Assembly (NCBI GenBank): GCA_039030075.1
Contig: JBCCEW010000032.1
Location: 1-57,176 of the forward strand
Reading direction: 5' to 3'
DNA length: 57,176 bases
DNA from: Myxococcota bacterium
Lineage (GTDB): Bacteria; Myxococcota_A; UBA9160; SMWR01
A model generated the notes under the pieces. It did no database searches, had not been told where the DNA came from, and saw only the letters and a list, made by a program, of their open reading frames with translations. This document shows, one piece after another, positions 18,083 through 31,314 of this stretch. The position numbers were made by a program, and so were the translations under genes. The stretch's first letter is position 1. Each line of letters starts with the position of its first letter.

Positions 18083-20515
18083 ATGTCTCGGAACCCGGTC
18101 CGCAGCCTGAGCCTGCGGGACCTCCGCCACCGGCTCTCCGCGCGCGGGATCGCGCGGACCGCGCTCTGCGCCGTCCTCGTCTTCGCGGCCTGCGGCAGCG
18201 ACGTCGAAGCGCGACTCGTCCAGGTGCGGGCGCTGCAGGATGTCGGCCAGTTCCAGGCCTCGGTGCCCGAGCTGCGACAGGTGTTGGCGCTCGACCCGGA
18301 GCAGCCCGAAGCCAACTACCGCCTCGGCGTCGCGCTGGTCCAGATCGGCGAGCCGTCGCGCGCGGTGTGGCCGCTCCAGAAAGCCGCTTCGGCATCGGAC
18401 TACCAGATCCCTGCGGGCGTCCTGCTCGCATCCACCCTGTTCAAGACCGGCAACTACGACGACGCGATCCGCGCCGCCGATCAGGTGCTCGCTGCCGACC
18501 CGGAACGTCACGCCGCGATGCGCATTCGCGCCAACGCCCACCTCGCCGCGCGCCGCCTCGAGAACGCGCTCGCCGACACGAGCATCCTCGTAGAGCGCTT
18601 CCCGGAGGACTGGACGGTCCGCGGGCTCCACGCGACGGTGCTCGGCGAACTGGGCCGACTCGAAGCCGCGGAGCGCGAACACGCGCGGGTGAAGGAGATC
18701 GGGTCGAAGAGCGAAGATCCCTCCTTGCGCAGCCGCGCCTGCCTCGCGCCAGCGCTGTTCGCCGATGAGGTCCTGAAGGACCCGGTGCGCGCCCTCGCCC
18801 TCTACAGCGAATGCGCCGAGGGCCGCCCCACCGACATCAGCGTGCTCAACCACCTGGTGAGCTTCTTCGACCGTCAGGGTGACACCGAACCCGGCACGAA
18901 CCTGTGGCGGCAGGCCGTCGAGGCGGCGCCCGAGAAGCTCGCGTTGCGCCAGGGCCTCGCGCTGCGCCTCCAGGCCGTCGGCGAACCGGCGCAGGCCGAA
19001 GACGTGCTGCGCGAAGCCGTCGCGAGCTTCGACTCCGCCGCCGCCTGGAATCTCCTCGCCGGCTTCTACCGTGCGCGCAACGAACCCGGGAAGGCTCTCG
19101 ACGCAATCGAGAAGGTGATCGCCCGCGGCGGCGACGCCGACGAGCGCGTGCAGTTCATGCGGGTCGACGTGTTGATCGACCTCGGCGAGCTCGAACGGGC
19201 ACGCGAGGCGACCGACGAGCTGAGCCAGGCCACCTACGCCCAGCTCTTGCGTGGCCGGATCCATCTGATGGAAGGCGAGCCGGCGGAAGCGCTCGCGAAT
19301 TTCGAACAGGGTATTCGGGCCTGGCCCAACAACGCTGCCGCACGCTATCTGGCGGGCATTGCCGCGCGCGACCTCGGAGACTTCGAGCGCGCCTCCTCCG
19401 AGTTCCGCGAGGCCGTGCGTGCGAACAACGCCGAGACCGACGCGGCGCTGGAACTCGCGCGGCTCTTGTACCTCCAGGGCGAGTACGAGCAGGCGATCCA
19501 GTTCGCCAACCTGGCGCGTGGCGGACGCAGCGGACCGCGCCTACCCGAGCCCTACGCGATCGCCGCCCGCTCGATGGCAGCGCTCGGGCAGGCCGAACGG
19601 GCCCGTGCCACGCTGGCCGCACTCGAACGGCTCGGGCTCCCGGTCGATGCCCTGCGCGAGCGCGCGCTGCTCGCGCGCGAACTCGACGGCCCGGTGGCGA
19701 GCCAGCGCGCCCTCGAAGCCGGGGGGCTCGACGTGAGCCTCCCCGAGCACCGCGAGCTCTTGCACGTCTCGGTCGAGAACCAGGTGCTGAGCGGCGCGGC
19801 CGAAGCGGCGCTGGAAGACGTCGAGCGCGCGCTGGCGCAGTCGAAGGACGACCCGGAGCTGCTGGGCATGAAGGGCGCCACGCTCCAGGCGGCCGGCCGG
19901 GCCGAAGAAGCCGAGGCCAGCTTCGATCGGGCCCTCGCGCTGGCACCGGACAATGCACCGGCCCGCGCCGGACTCGCGAGTCTGCGCGCCGAGCAGGGAC
20001 AGATCGACGCCGCCATCGAGCTCTACGACGCGGCCTACGCTGCGATCCCCGCCGAAGGTCGCTACGGCTACGCCGCCGCCCAGCTGGTCTTGCGTGCGGG
20101 TCCGCAAGAGGCGGCCGTGGAACGTCTGCGCGCGCTGACCGGACGCCACCCCGGTCTGGCCGAAGCCCGCAACGACCTCGCGTGGCTCCTCGCCTCGCGC
20201 AGGGAGTCCCTCGACGAGGCGCTCTCGTTGGCCCTCGAGGCGCGGCGACTCGGCGGTGGCAACGCCGTCCTCGACACCCTGGGGTGGGTCCATTTCCAGC
20301 GCGGCGAGTATCCCGACGCCGTCGCGGTCCTCGAGAAGGCGTCCGCCGCCGCGCCCAACGACGCCTCGGTGCGTTACCGGCTCGCGCGCGCGGTGGCAGA
20401 AACCGGCGACGCGGAACGCGCGCGAGCGCTCTTCGCCGAAGCGCTGCGTAGCGGACCCTTCCCCGAGTCCGAAGACGCCGAGCGCCGACTCGCAGCCGCC
20501 GCAAGCGGCAGCTGA
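18083..20515 (+). CDS. TPR-repeat lipoprotein
   Basis: The 810-residue protein has an N-terminal export signal ending VFAACGSD, with Cys37 as the probable lipidation site. About 20 tetratricopeptide-like helical repeats follow, for example QFQASVPELRQVLALDPEQP and AEEAEASFDRALALAPDN. TPR superhelices bind other proteins. The layout, a lipid-anchored solenoid of about 800-900 residues, resembles PrsT lipoproteins of PEP-CTERM/exosortase systems, and two PEP-CTERM genes are in this window, but no exosortase is next to it, so that link is only suggestive. ATG 18083 follows GGAGG by 12 bases. The body is very Ala/Glu/Arg rich. Confidence 0.85.
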   Translation: MSRNPVRSLSLRDLRHRLSARGIARTALCAVLVFAACGSDVEARLVQVRALQDVGQFQASVPELRQVLALDPEQPEANYRLGVALVQIGEPSRAVWPLQKAASASDYQIPAGVLLASTLFKTGNYDDAIRAADQVLAADPERHAAMRIRANAHLAARRLENALADTSILVERFPEDWTVRGLHATVLGELGRLEAAEREHARVKEIGSKSEDPSLRSRACLAPALFADEVLKDPVRALALYSECAEGRPTDISVLNHLVSFFDRQGDTEPGTNLWRQAVEAAPEKLALRQGLALRLQAVGEPAQAEDVLREAVASFDSAAAWNLLAGFYRARNEPGKALDAIEKVIARGGDADERVQFMRVDVLIDLGELERAREATDELSQATYAQLLRGRIHLMEGEPAEALANFEQGIRAWPNNAAARYLAGIAARDLGDFERASSEFREAVRANNAETDAALELARLLYLQGEYEQAIQFANLARGGRSGPRLPEPYAIAARSMAALGQAERARATLAALERLGLPVDALRERALLARELDGPVASQRALEAGGLDVSLPEHRELLHVSVENQVLSGAAEAALEDVERALAQSKDDPELLGMKGATLQAAGRAEEAEASFDRALALAPDNAPARAGLASLRAEQGQIDAAIELYDAAYAAIPAEGRYGYAAAQLVLRAGPQEAAVERLRALTGRHPGLAEARNDLAWLLASRRESLDEALSLALEARRLGGGNAVLDTLGWVHFQRGEYPDAVAVLEKASAAAPNDASVRYRLARAVAETGDAERARALFAEALRSGPFPESEDAERRLAAAASGS

Positions 20516-20528
20516 CGCGAACGCCGAC

Positions 20529-22124
20529 TCACGGCGCTTCGCCGGTGTCCGGGCGCTGCGCTTCCTCGAGCGCGCGACGCACGCGCCTGGTCCACGGCCC
20601 GCCCAGGGCCAACGCCTGCTCGAGCGCGGCGCGCTCGCCTTCGCGCTCCCCGCGCTCGGCGTGTGCCCGCGCCACGAGCCACCAGGCGGGCTGACTCCGC
20701 GGGGGACGGGTGCGCGCTCGCGCAACCGCGCGTCCGGCCAGGGCGTCGACATGCGCTTCGAAGGCGGGCATCCCGCGCAGGGGAGCGAGTCCCAGATCTT
20801 CCGCGACCGTGTGAAACGCGAAGTGTTCGCCGCGCGTGGCGGCCTCGAGGGCATCCAGTGCGTCCTGCGGTTCGCCGCGCTGGGCGGCGGCGCGGGCCGC
20901 GAGCCAATGGGCACTGCTCCCGTCCGGGAAGGCGCGTGCGGCATCGACGAGCAGCCGCGTCTCGTTCGTCCACAGCGCGGCGCGTTCGTACGAACGGGCG
21001 GCGAAACCGAGCGCCAGCCCCGCCACCAGTATCCACGCGACGCTTCGCGCGGCGGAGGGGAGCACCGCGTCGCGGCACGCGAGGCAGAGGGCGCCGACGA
21101 CCGACGGCACGATGAAGTAGAGGTAGCGATCGGCGACCGGATGCAGGAACGGAAACCACTGGGAGACCGGGGCGAAGGCCGCGATCGCCGCGAGCCAGGC
21201 GACGCCCTCGAGCCGCTTCGCCCGGAGCGTGACGACGCACCGCCACGTGACGCCGAGCGCGATGATCGCGCCGACGAGGCGCCAAGCGACGCTCGGACGC
21301 GGCTCCTGGAAAGCGGCCACACCCAGCGAGCTCGCACCGATCCACGCCGTGCGCCCCGTCGCCTCGAGCACCCCGCCCAGGCGCTCCCCGAGACTGTCCG
21401 CCACCTCGACCGCACCGAGCGCCTGGTGGGCCTGCCAAGCGGGAACCGCATAGGCGAGCGAGAGCCCGCACCAGAGTGCCCACCAGCGCCAGCCGTTCCC
21501 GTCGGCGCGCCGACATGCGAGCCAGGCGGCGATCGTCGGCAGCAGGAAGAGCGCCTGCGCCTTCGCCGCAAGCGCCGCCACGTAAAGGACGGTCGCCCAG
21601 CCCGGCCGGCACGCGAAGAGACACCCCGCCCCGGCAGCGAGCCCGAAGGCGAGTAGGGTCTTCGACTGGGAGATCCAGGCGACCGCTTCGACGTTGGCAG
21701 GATGCAACGCAAAGAGCAGTGCCGCCGCCAGGGAAACCGAGCGGGTCACGCCCGAGCGGTTCAGGATCGCCGCGACGGCGGTGGCATTGGCTGCGTGCAG
21801 CACCACGTTCGCGACGTGCAGCGGGACCACCGCGTCGCCGAAGAACGCGCGCTCGAGGGCGACGAAACCGAGGTGCAGCGGGGCGTAGTTCCCGGTGAAG
21901 AACTTCGCGGGCCCGGTCGGGTCGAAGATCGCCAGCCAATGCTCGACGCGGAGCGCGCCGGTGTAGGGGTGCGCCACGAAGTAGGCGAAGTCGTCCGAGA
22001 CGAAGGGTCCCGATAGCGCCGGCGCATAGACCGCAAGGAGCAGCAGGGTGAAGGACCCGAGGCACCCGAAGAGATCGACGCTGCCGAGCCGTTCTTCCTC
22101 CCGACGCGCTTCGGTGTCGCTCAC
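20529..22124 (-). CDS. Polytopic TMTC-like membrane protein (glycosyltransferase family type)
   Basis: The 531-residue protein has roughly ten hydrophobic segments from residue 18 to about 400, then a soluble C-terminal tail with TPR-like helices. The first loop carries FVSDDFAYFVAHPYTG and NYAPLHLGFVALERAFFG, and the body has ALHPANVEAVAWISQSKTLLA and FPFLHPVADRYLYF. These are hallmarks of the TMTC / dolichyl-phosphate-mannose O-mannosyltransferase-like group, including the acidic Asp-Asp of the first loop. It may glycosylate exported proteins. GTG 22124 overlaps the methyltransferase stop by four bases, so the two are translationally coupled. Confidence 0.75.
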   Translation of the reverse strand: MSDTEARREEERLGSVDLFGCLGSFTLLLLAVYAPALSGPFVSDDFAYFVAHPYTGALRVEHWLAIFDPTGPAKFFTGNYAPLHLGFVALERAFFGDAVVPLHVANVVLHAANATAVAAILNRSGVTRSVSLAAALLFALHPANVEAVAWISQSKTLLAFGLAAGAGCLFACRPGWATVLYVAALAAKAQALFLLPTIAAWLACRRADGNGWRWWALWCGLSLAYAVPAWQAHQALGAVEVADSLGERLGGVLEATGRTAWIGASSLGVAAFQEPRPSVAWRLVGAIIALGVTWRCVVTLRAKRLEGVAWLAAIAAFAPVSQWFPFLHPVADRYLYFIVPSVVGALCLACRDAVLPSAARSVAWILVAGLALGFAARSYERAALWTNETRLLVDAARAFPDGSSAHWLAARAAAQRGEPQDALDALEAATRGEHFAFHTVAEDLGLAPLRGMPAFEAHVDALAGRAVARARTRPPRSQPAWWLVARAHAERGEREGERAALEQALALGGPWTRRVRRALEEAQRPDTGEAP

Positions 22125-23227
22125 GCGCGGTCGAGGGTACGCAGTGCGACCACGTGGACCGTCGCCCCGCTGCGCCGAAATGCCGAACGCATCGAACGCC
22201 ACAGCGCCCAGGGCGCGAGCAGAGCGCCGAGCAAGCGCAGCTGCCAGCGGGTGGTCGCGCGGAATGGCGACGGGACGCCTGGAGATCGGCGCTGCAGCAG
22301 GGTGTAGAGGCCGTTGCGAGGGAGCGACGCCAGCCGGTTCTGGGCGCTCTGGATCCAACCGAACGGGTTCTGGCGCAGCGAGAAGTGGTGATCGTGGATC
22401 GGTTCGAAACCCGTGTCCTCGAGGAGCCCCCGCAGCGCCTTCAGCGGGAACTGATAGAGGTGCCGGGGCAGATCGAGGTGGAACCACTCGGCGCCCGCCC
22501 AGCGGGCCTGCTCGCTCTCGAAGTTCGGCACCGCCACGACCAGCCGCCCGCCCGGACGCAGCACGCGCCGGATCTCCTCGAGCGTCCCGCGCGGATCCGT
22601 CAGGTGCTCAAGGACGTGCCAGATGAGCACCTGGTCGAAGTAGGCGTCGGGGTAGCCGGCGCTCGCGAGATCCGGGGCGATGCGCACCTCGGCGCGTGGA
22701 TCCGCGCCGGTCGCCGCCGCCGGCGACTGCTCCATGCCGTGCACTTCGAAACCGCGATCGGCGAGCGCGCCCAGGACCACGCCGCGGCCACATCCCACGT
22801 CGAGAACGCGGGCGCCTTCGGGCATGCCCCAGGAGAGGAACGACGCGTGCCGCGCGCCCACCCAACGCACCAACCACTCGAAGCCGTCGCCGAACTTCGC
22901 GCCGGGCGAGCCGTAGTAGTCCGCTGGGTAGAAGGCGGCGACGGTCTCGACGTCGAGCATCGGCACGAATCGCGCCAGCCCGCATTCGGTGCAGATGCAG
23001 ACGGGAGACGTCAGGCCCTCCACCGCGAAACGCGGCGCCGCCGTTTCGGCCCCGCAAGCGGGACAGGGATCGACGGGCTCCGGCGGACCCGACAGGGGCC
23101 GCACGGCCGCGCCGTAGAGCGCCTGCACGACAGAGGGCGATGCGGGTTCGGGGAGCGATTCGGACGCGGCGGACGGCGCTTCGGACACGGCGACTCGCAA
23201 CGTGCGTCGGCCGGCACGGCGGGTCAA
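22121..23227 (-). CDS. Class I SAM-dependent methyltransferase with N-terminal zinc ribbon
   Basis: Up to 368 residues. A Cys4 knuckle (CPACG and CTECG, about 54-83) precedes a Rossmann methyltransferase domain with VLDVGCGRGVVLGAL and the later LIWHVLEHLTDP and LRPGGRLVVAVPNFES segments. This architecture is common in polysaccharide and surface-sugar clusters, where it often methylates sugars or lipid-linked intermediates. The start is uncertain: TTG 23227 gives the longest form, and GTG 23188 removes 13 Arg-rich residues; neither has a good ribosome site. Overlap with the TMTC-like gene suggests a shared glycan or surface role. Confidence 0.82.
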   Translation of the reverse strand: MTRRAGRRTLRVAVSEAPSAASESLPEPASPSVVQALYGAAVRPLSGPPEPVDPCPACGAETAAPRFAVEGLTSPVCICTECGLARFVPMLDVETVAAFYPADYYGSPGAKFGDGFEWLVRWVGARHASFLSWGMPEGARVLDVGCGRGVVLGALADRGFEVHGMEQSPAAATGADPRAEVRIAPDLASAGYPDAYFDQVLIWHVLEHLTDPRGTLEEIRRVLRPGGRLVVAVPNFESEQARWAGAEWFHLDLPRHLYQFPLKALRGLLEDTGFEPIHDHHFSLRQNPFGWIQSAQNRLASLPRNGLYTLLQRRSPGVPSPFRATTRWQLRLLGALLAPWALWRSMRSAFRRSGATVHVVALRTLDRA

Positions 23228-23300
23228 GCCGAACGGTTCGCTGGCGAGATCGACGCGCGTGATCGTCTAGGCTTCCGGCGCGCGCCCGGAGGAGCCCGCC

Positions 23301-23726
23301 ATGTCCGCCATCGAGATCACCAAGCTCGACCATGTCGTGTTGCGGGTGCGCGACGTGGATGCGTCCCTGCGCTTCTACTGCGAGGTCCTCGGCTGCCGAG
23401 AGGAGCGACGCATCGAGGCCCTGGGCCTGGTCCAGCTGCGCGCCGGGGCTTCGCTCATCGACCTGGTCGACCTCGACGCGCCCCTCGGCCAGGCCGGCGG
23501 CGCGCCCCCAGGGGAAGAGGGGCGGAACGTCGACCATGTGGCCCTGCGCCTGGCCCACTTCGACGAGGCCGCGATCCGGGCCCAACTCGCCGCCGCCGGG
23601 ATCGAGATGGGAGAGGTGGGCCAGCGCTACGGAGCCGATGGCACCAGCCCCTCCGTGTACTTGCGCGACCCCGACCTGAACGTCGTGGAGCTCTGCGGCC
23701 CGGCTACCGAGCCGCCCCTTTCCTGA
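23301..23726 (+). CDS. VOC (glyoxalase/bleomycin resistance) family protein
   Basis: The 141-residue protein is a single vicinal-oxygen-chelate unit: LDHVVLRVRDVDASLRFYCEVLG at the start, NVDHVALRL in the middle, and VYLRDPDLNVVELCGP at the end. The metal-ligand positions His (LDHVV), His (VDHVA) and Glu (VVELC) are all present, so a metal-dependent lyase, isomerase or dioxygenase role is possible; the substrate is unknown. GGAGGAG lies seven bases before ATG 23301. It is divergent from the methyltransferase. Confidence 0.88.
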   Translation: MSAIEITKLDHVVLRVRDVDASLRFYCEVLGCREERRIEALGLVQLRAGASLIDLVDLDAPLGQAGGAPPGEEGRNVDHVALRLAHFDEAAIRAQLAAAGIEMGEVGQRYGADGTSPSVYLRDPDLNVVELCGPATEPPLS

Positions 23727-23742
23727 CCCCGTCGAGACGGGG
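23727..23742 (+). terminator. Hairpin directly after the VOC gene
   Basis: CCCCGTCGAGACGGGG folds into a six-pair GC stem with a CGAG loop, starting at the first base after the stop codon. No T-run follows, so intrinsic termination is uncertain. Confidence 0.45.
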
Positions 23743-23745
23743 GCG

Positions 23746-23900
23746 CCGGCCCGAGAAAAGTGCCGGATCTCGGGAACCCGACCGCGGAAGCCGGTGTCTC
23801 TCTTCATGTGGCGAGGGACAGCGCCACAGGGTCCGATTCACTCTGCAGCAGCACGCGCCGCGCCTTTGGGGTTCCACTCCTCCCTCAAAGGCGCGGTTCG
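23746..23900. other. Structured intergenic stretch of unknown role
   Basis: About 290 bases between the convergent VOC and FHA-cyclase genes hold no credible ORF but several dyads. CCGGC...GCCGG encloses a CCGAGA/TCTCGG hairpin (about 23746-23794). GTGGCG/CGCCAC lies at about 23808-23826. A perfect ten-pair stem CCGCGCCTTT/AAAGGCGCGG spans 23858-23867 and 23887-23896 around a 19-base loop. It could be the 3' end of either transcript or a small RNA. I match it to no known RNA family. Confidence 0.35.
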
Positions 23901-24019
23901 TCATTGGGGGCACGGCTCCCAGTTGGAACCGCAGCGGGGGCGGTCGCGCGCGCAGGCTGCGTGAAACCGCGCCGTCGTGCGAGCTTCGCGGGGCCCACTG
24001 CCGGACGGTTGCCGGTCCC

Positions 24020-25474
24020 TCAGTCCGTCGCGGGCGCGTCGTCCGAGGTGCCCTCGAGGCGATGGGCGAGCACTTCTTCCTTTCCGAGCGGTCCCATCGC
24101 TTCGAAGCCGTCGCGCTCGGGGAGCTCGGACAGGGTCTCCTCGGAGATCAGCAGGCCGTTCACCGGCGCGTACTTCTGCAGGTGTCCAGCCACGTCGAGG
24201 ACCGGGCTGTAGGCCACGCCGCGCTCGCGATCCACCAGGGAACGCCCCGTGTGGATGCCGAGCCGCACGCGGAAGGGAAGCTGGAGCAGGTTCTCGTCGG
24301 CGTTGAAGGTGCCGAGCCGATCGAGCACGGCGGTGGCCGCACGCACGGCGTCGAGGGGAGCGTCGAAGAAGCACATCAGCTCGTCGCCGTTGCTGTTGAG
24401 CACCTGCCCGGTGTGGTCCTCGACGACCTGCTGTGCGAACCCGCGAAACCGCTCGAAGGAGACGATCACGTGCTCCGGCCGCGTCGCACGCACCTTCAGC
24501 CCATGGGAATCGACGACGTCGATGTCGAGGAAGCTGCCGAAGAACCCGTACTCCCGCTCGATCTCCTCGTCGCGGAGGATCTTCTCCTCCATCCGGTCCT
24601 TCAATGAGGGCTCTGCCGTTCCAACGCTCCCGACGCTCGCGCTGCGCTCCTCGGGAGCGTCCTCGGGAAGGTCGATGCGCAGGGACACGCGATCGGCGAG
24701 CTGGATCACCTGTCCGTTGCGCAGTGCGGTCCGATCTTCCACGCGACGCCCGTCGACGTAGCTCGGGTTGGTCGCGCTCTTGTGGACGAGGTGCCAGCGC
24801 CGTTCTTCCCACACGAGCTCGGCGTGGAAGCGTGACACACCTTGTTCGGTCAGCACGACGTCGTTCGTCGGGTGGCGCCCCACCTGATTGCGCTGCGACA
24901 GGAGCGGAAGTCGCTGGCCCTCGAGGGCACGGATCCCGCGCAGCACCACCAACGAGGCGGTCGGCGGCAGCGCTTCTCGGATCTCGGTGCTGGCGTCCCC
25001 GCCCGGCTCGGCGAGGACGGGACCCTCGAAGGTGGTGTCCTCGGGTCGGGATTTCGGGATCGCCATCAATCCCGATAGCGAGATTCCCGGGCGCGAACGC
25101 ACCTCGAAGACGGTGCCGCCCATCTGAATCCGGTCGCCGACCTGGATCAGGGTGTGGCCCACGGCGCTGCCGTTCACGAGGGTGGGCGACGCGGCGCCGG
25201 GCTGGTGTTCGAGCTCGACGGCCACCTCGCCGACGCGGATCGACGCCTGCGTCGGCGAGACCTGGGGATCGTGCAGTCCGATCTCGCCGGTGCGCGCACG
25301 CTCGCCAGCGAGCCGTCCGATCGTGACCTCGTCTCCGTCGATCGTGAAACGGCTCCCCGTATCCGCCCCTTCCACCACGAGGAGTTCGAGGGTGCGGTCC
25401 GCCTGCTCTCCCGACGGGGAGTCGGGCGACGCGTCCGGAGACGGGCGTCCGAAACGGGGAATCCAGCGACGCAA
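24020..25474 (-). CDS. Double-FHA adenylate/guanylate cyclase-type protein
   Basis: The 484-residue soluble protein has two forkhead-associated domains (about 28-127 and 173-270) and a class III nucleotide cyclase domain (about 300-470). The second FHA keeps Gly-Arg, Ser-x-x-His and Asn (VGRHPTNDVVL, VSRFHAEL) for phosphothreonine binding. In the first, His is replaced by Gln (SPTQAS), so binding there is doubtful. The cyclase part shows FLDID, SNGDELMCFF and RVRLGIHTG, so both metal Asp positions seem present, though the first region is atypical. It probably couples Ser/Thr kinase signalling to a cyclic nucleotide. TTG 25474 has GGAGGA six bases upstream. Confidence 0.85.
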   Translation of the reverse strand: MRRWIPRFGRPSPDASPDSPSGEQADRTLELLVVEGADTGSRFTIDGDEVTIGRLAGERARTGEIGLHDPQVSPTQASIRVGEVAVELEHQPGAASPTLVNGSAVGHTLIQVGDRIQMGGTVFEVRSRPGISLSGLMAIPKSRPEDTTFEGPVLAEPGGDASTEIREALPPTASLVVLRGIRALEGQRLPLLSQRNQVGRHPTNDVVLTEQGVSRFHAELVWEERRWHLVHKSATNPSYVDGRRVEDRTALRNGQVIQLADRVSLRIDLPEDAPEERSASVGSVGTAEPSLKDRMEEKILRDEEIEREYGFFGSFLDIDVVDSHGLKVRATRPEHVIVSFERFRGFAQQVVEDHTGQVLNSNGDELMCFFDAPLDAVRAATAVLDRLGTFNADENLLQLPFRVRLGIHTGRSLVDRERGVAYSPVLDVAGHLQKYAPVNGLLISEETLSELPERDGFEAMGPLGKEEVLAHRLEGTSDDAPATD

Positions 25475-25518
25475 CGGTTCCTCCTCGCGCCGGCCCCCTC
25501 GGCCCGTCGCGGCGCCGA

Positions 25519-25547
25519 ATTCTACCGCCCCGTCGGGGCGCCGGGAA
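25519..25547 (-). promoter_or_regulatory. Putative promoter of the FHA-cyclase gene
   Basis: On the minus strand TAGAAT (25524-25519) is a good -10, with TTCCCG 17 bases upstream (25547-25542). The transcript would carry about 38 bases of leader with the GGAGGA ribosome site. It lies in the 88-base gap after uvrD, so the cyclase gene can be expressed on its own. Confidence 0.4.
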
Positions 25548-25562
25548 CCGAGGCGCCTGCGC

Positions 25563-27758
<2,196 letters not shown>

Positions 27759-27910
27759 TGGGGAGCGTCTCCGTCGGAGGAAACGTCGGGAGCCAGGGGG
27801 AAGTCCGAAGGTACCGGCTCTCGTCGTCGGGCGCAGCGTGGGCCCCTACCGACGCGGCGCGCCCGGCCGAGCCCGTTTCGCGCGGCGCCGTGCCCGCTTC
27901 CAGCTTTCGC

Positions 27911-29746
<1,836 letters not shown>

Positions 29747-29797
29747 ATCCGTTTCTCCCCGCCCGCGGTCCGCTGGTCGGACTCCTGGGCTTCGCTG

Positions 29798-31117
29798 CTA
29801 CTTGCGACGCCGCCGCGCCACCCAGCCCTCGACGTTGCGCTGCTTCGCCCGGGCCACGCCGAGCGCCTCTTCGGGAACCCGGGTCGTGATCGTCGATCCG
29901 GCGGCGACGAAGGCATCGGCTTCGACGACGACCGGTGCGACCAGGTTCGCGTTGCACCCGATGAAGGCGCGCTCGCCGACCTCGGTGCGGTGTTTCGCGA
30001 CGCCGTCGTAGTTCACCACGACCGAGCCACAGCCGAAGCTGGCACCGGCGCCGACGCTCGCGTCGCCGATGTAGCTCAGGTGGTCGGCCTTCACGCCGTC
30101 GCCCAGCACGCTGTTCTTCACCTCGACGAAGTTCCCGATGCGGACGCCGTCGCCCAGCTCGCAGTCGGGGCGGATGTGGGCATTCGGCCCGAGTACCACG
30201 GCGTCGCCGAGCCGGCTCGACTCCACGACGCACCCGGGCTTCAGATGGGCGTCGCTCCCGATCACCGTCGGGCCTTGGATCACGCAGCCGGGCTCGATCA
30301 AGCTGTCCTCGCCGATTTCCACGTCGACATCGATGTAGGTCGAAGTGGGATCCACGATCGTGACACCGCCCGCCAGCAGACGGTTCATCACCCGCTTGCG
30401 CATCGAGGCGGCGGCCTGGGCCAGCTCGGCCCGGGTGTTCACGCCCACGGCCTCCTCGGCGTCTTCGAGCTCCAGGGCTTCGACCCGCAGGCCGTCGCCC
30501 ACCGCGAGCTCGATGATCGTCGTGACGTAGATCTCGCCCTGGGCGTTCCGATCGTCGACGCGGTCCAGGAGCTTCCAGAGCAGCCCCGCGTCGACGAGGT
30601 AGACGCCGGTGTTGCGTTCGGGGATCGCCAGCTCGTCCGGCGTGGCGTCGGTGGCCTCGACCACCTTCGCGACGCGGCCCTGGGCGTCGCGGACGACGAT
30701 GCCTGGCACGTCGACGGCGGCCGTCAGCATCACCAGGTCGGCCTGGGTCTCGGCCTTGTGGGCGCGCATGCGCGCCAGCGTCTCGCCGCGCAGCAGCGGC
30801 GTATCGCCGTAGAGGATCAGCACATCGCCCTCGAACCCGGCGAGTGCCTCGCGGCATTGAAGGACCGCGTGGCCCGTGCCGCGCTGCTCGGCCTGGAGGA
30901 CGAAGTCGGCCTGGCCCGAGAAGCGCTCCTCGACCCGCTCGGCCCCGTGCCCGATGACGACCAGACTGCGGCTGGCACCCGAGGCTGCGGCGGCGGCCAG
31001 CGAGAACCCGAGCATGGGACGCCCACAGACCTCGTGAAGGACCTTGGGGGTCTTCGAGCGGAGACGGGTGCCCTTCCCCGCGGCGAGAATGACGGCTGCG
31101 CAGTCGCGATCGGCCAT
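29798..31117 (-). CDS. glmU: Bifunctional UDP-GlcNAc pyrophosphorylase / glucosamine-1-P acetyltransferase
   Basis: The 439-residue protein has an N-terminal nucleotidyltransferase (VILAAGKGTRLRSKTPKVLH) and a C-terminal left-handed beta-helix of hexapeptide repeats (about 250-425), ending with the acetyl-CoA region. Both catalytic halves are present, so it should make UDP-GlcNAc from glucosamine-1-phosphate. It is about 15-20 residues shorter than E. coli GlmU, mainly at the C-terminus. AGGGAG lies seven bases before ATG 31117. First gene of the glmU-glmS pair; divergent from hflX. Confidence 0.96.
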   Translation of the reverse strand: MADRDCAAVILAAGKGTRLRSKTPKVLHEVCGRPMLGFSLAAAAASGASRSLVVIGHGAERVEERFSGQADFVLQAEQRGTGHAVLQCREALAGFEGDVLILYGDTPLLRGETLARMRAHKAETQADLVMLTAAVDVPGIVVRDAQGRVAKVVEATDATPDELAIPERNTGVYLVDAGLLWKLLDRVDDRNAQGEIYVTTIIELAVGDGLRVEALELEDAEEAVGVNTRAELAQAAASMRKRVMNRLLAGGVTIVDPTSTYIDVDVEIGEDSLIEPGCVIQGPTVIGSDAHLKPGCVVESSRLGDAVVLGPNAHIRPDCELGDGVRIGNFVEVKNSVLGDGVKADHLSYIGDASVGAGASFGCGSVVVNYDGVAKHRTEVGERAFIGCNANLVAPVVVEADAFVAAGSTITTRVPEEALGVARAKQRNVEGWVARRRRK

Positions 31118-31284
31118 GGCGTCTCCCTGTTTCGGCGAGTCGGGAGCGAAGCTGACGGGGGAAGCGCCCGAAGCCGAGGGAGTCGGACGCTACCAGTGCC
31201 GATGCGGCCCGGGTAGCGGCCTGACGCACGCTGATCCCCGCGGGGCATCTAGCGTCGGCCCGCTCGCCGGGAGCCCTTCCGCGC

Positions 31285-31308
31285 TAGATTGGCGGCCGTC
31301 GAAGGGAG
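31285..31308 (+). promoter_or_regulatory. -10 element and ribosome binding site for hflX
   Basis: TAGATT at 31285-31290 is a fair -10, giving a transcript start near 31297. AGGGAG at 31303-31308 then lies six bases before ATC 31315, ideal spacing for a ribosome site, and there is no ATG, GTG or TTG at that place. The -35 is weak. These signals decide the hflX start. Confidence 0.5.
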
Positions 31309-31314
31309 CCTCCG

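Noticed and set aside
19935-19960. TGGCACCGGACAATGCA resembling a sigma-54 site
   Set aside because: GG-to-GC distance is 13, not 12, and it lies deep inside the TPR coding sequence.
29747-29797. glmS ribozyme in the glmU-glmS gap
   Set aside because: The gap is only 51 bases and shows a simple ribosome site without the needed pseudoknot.
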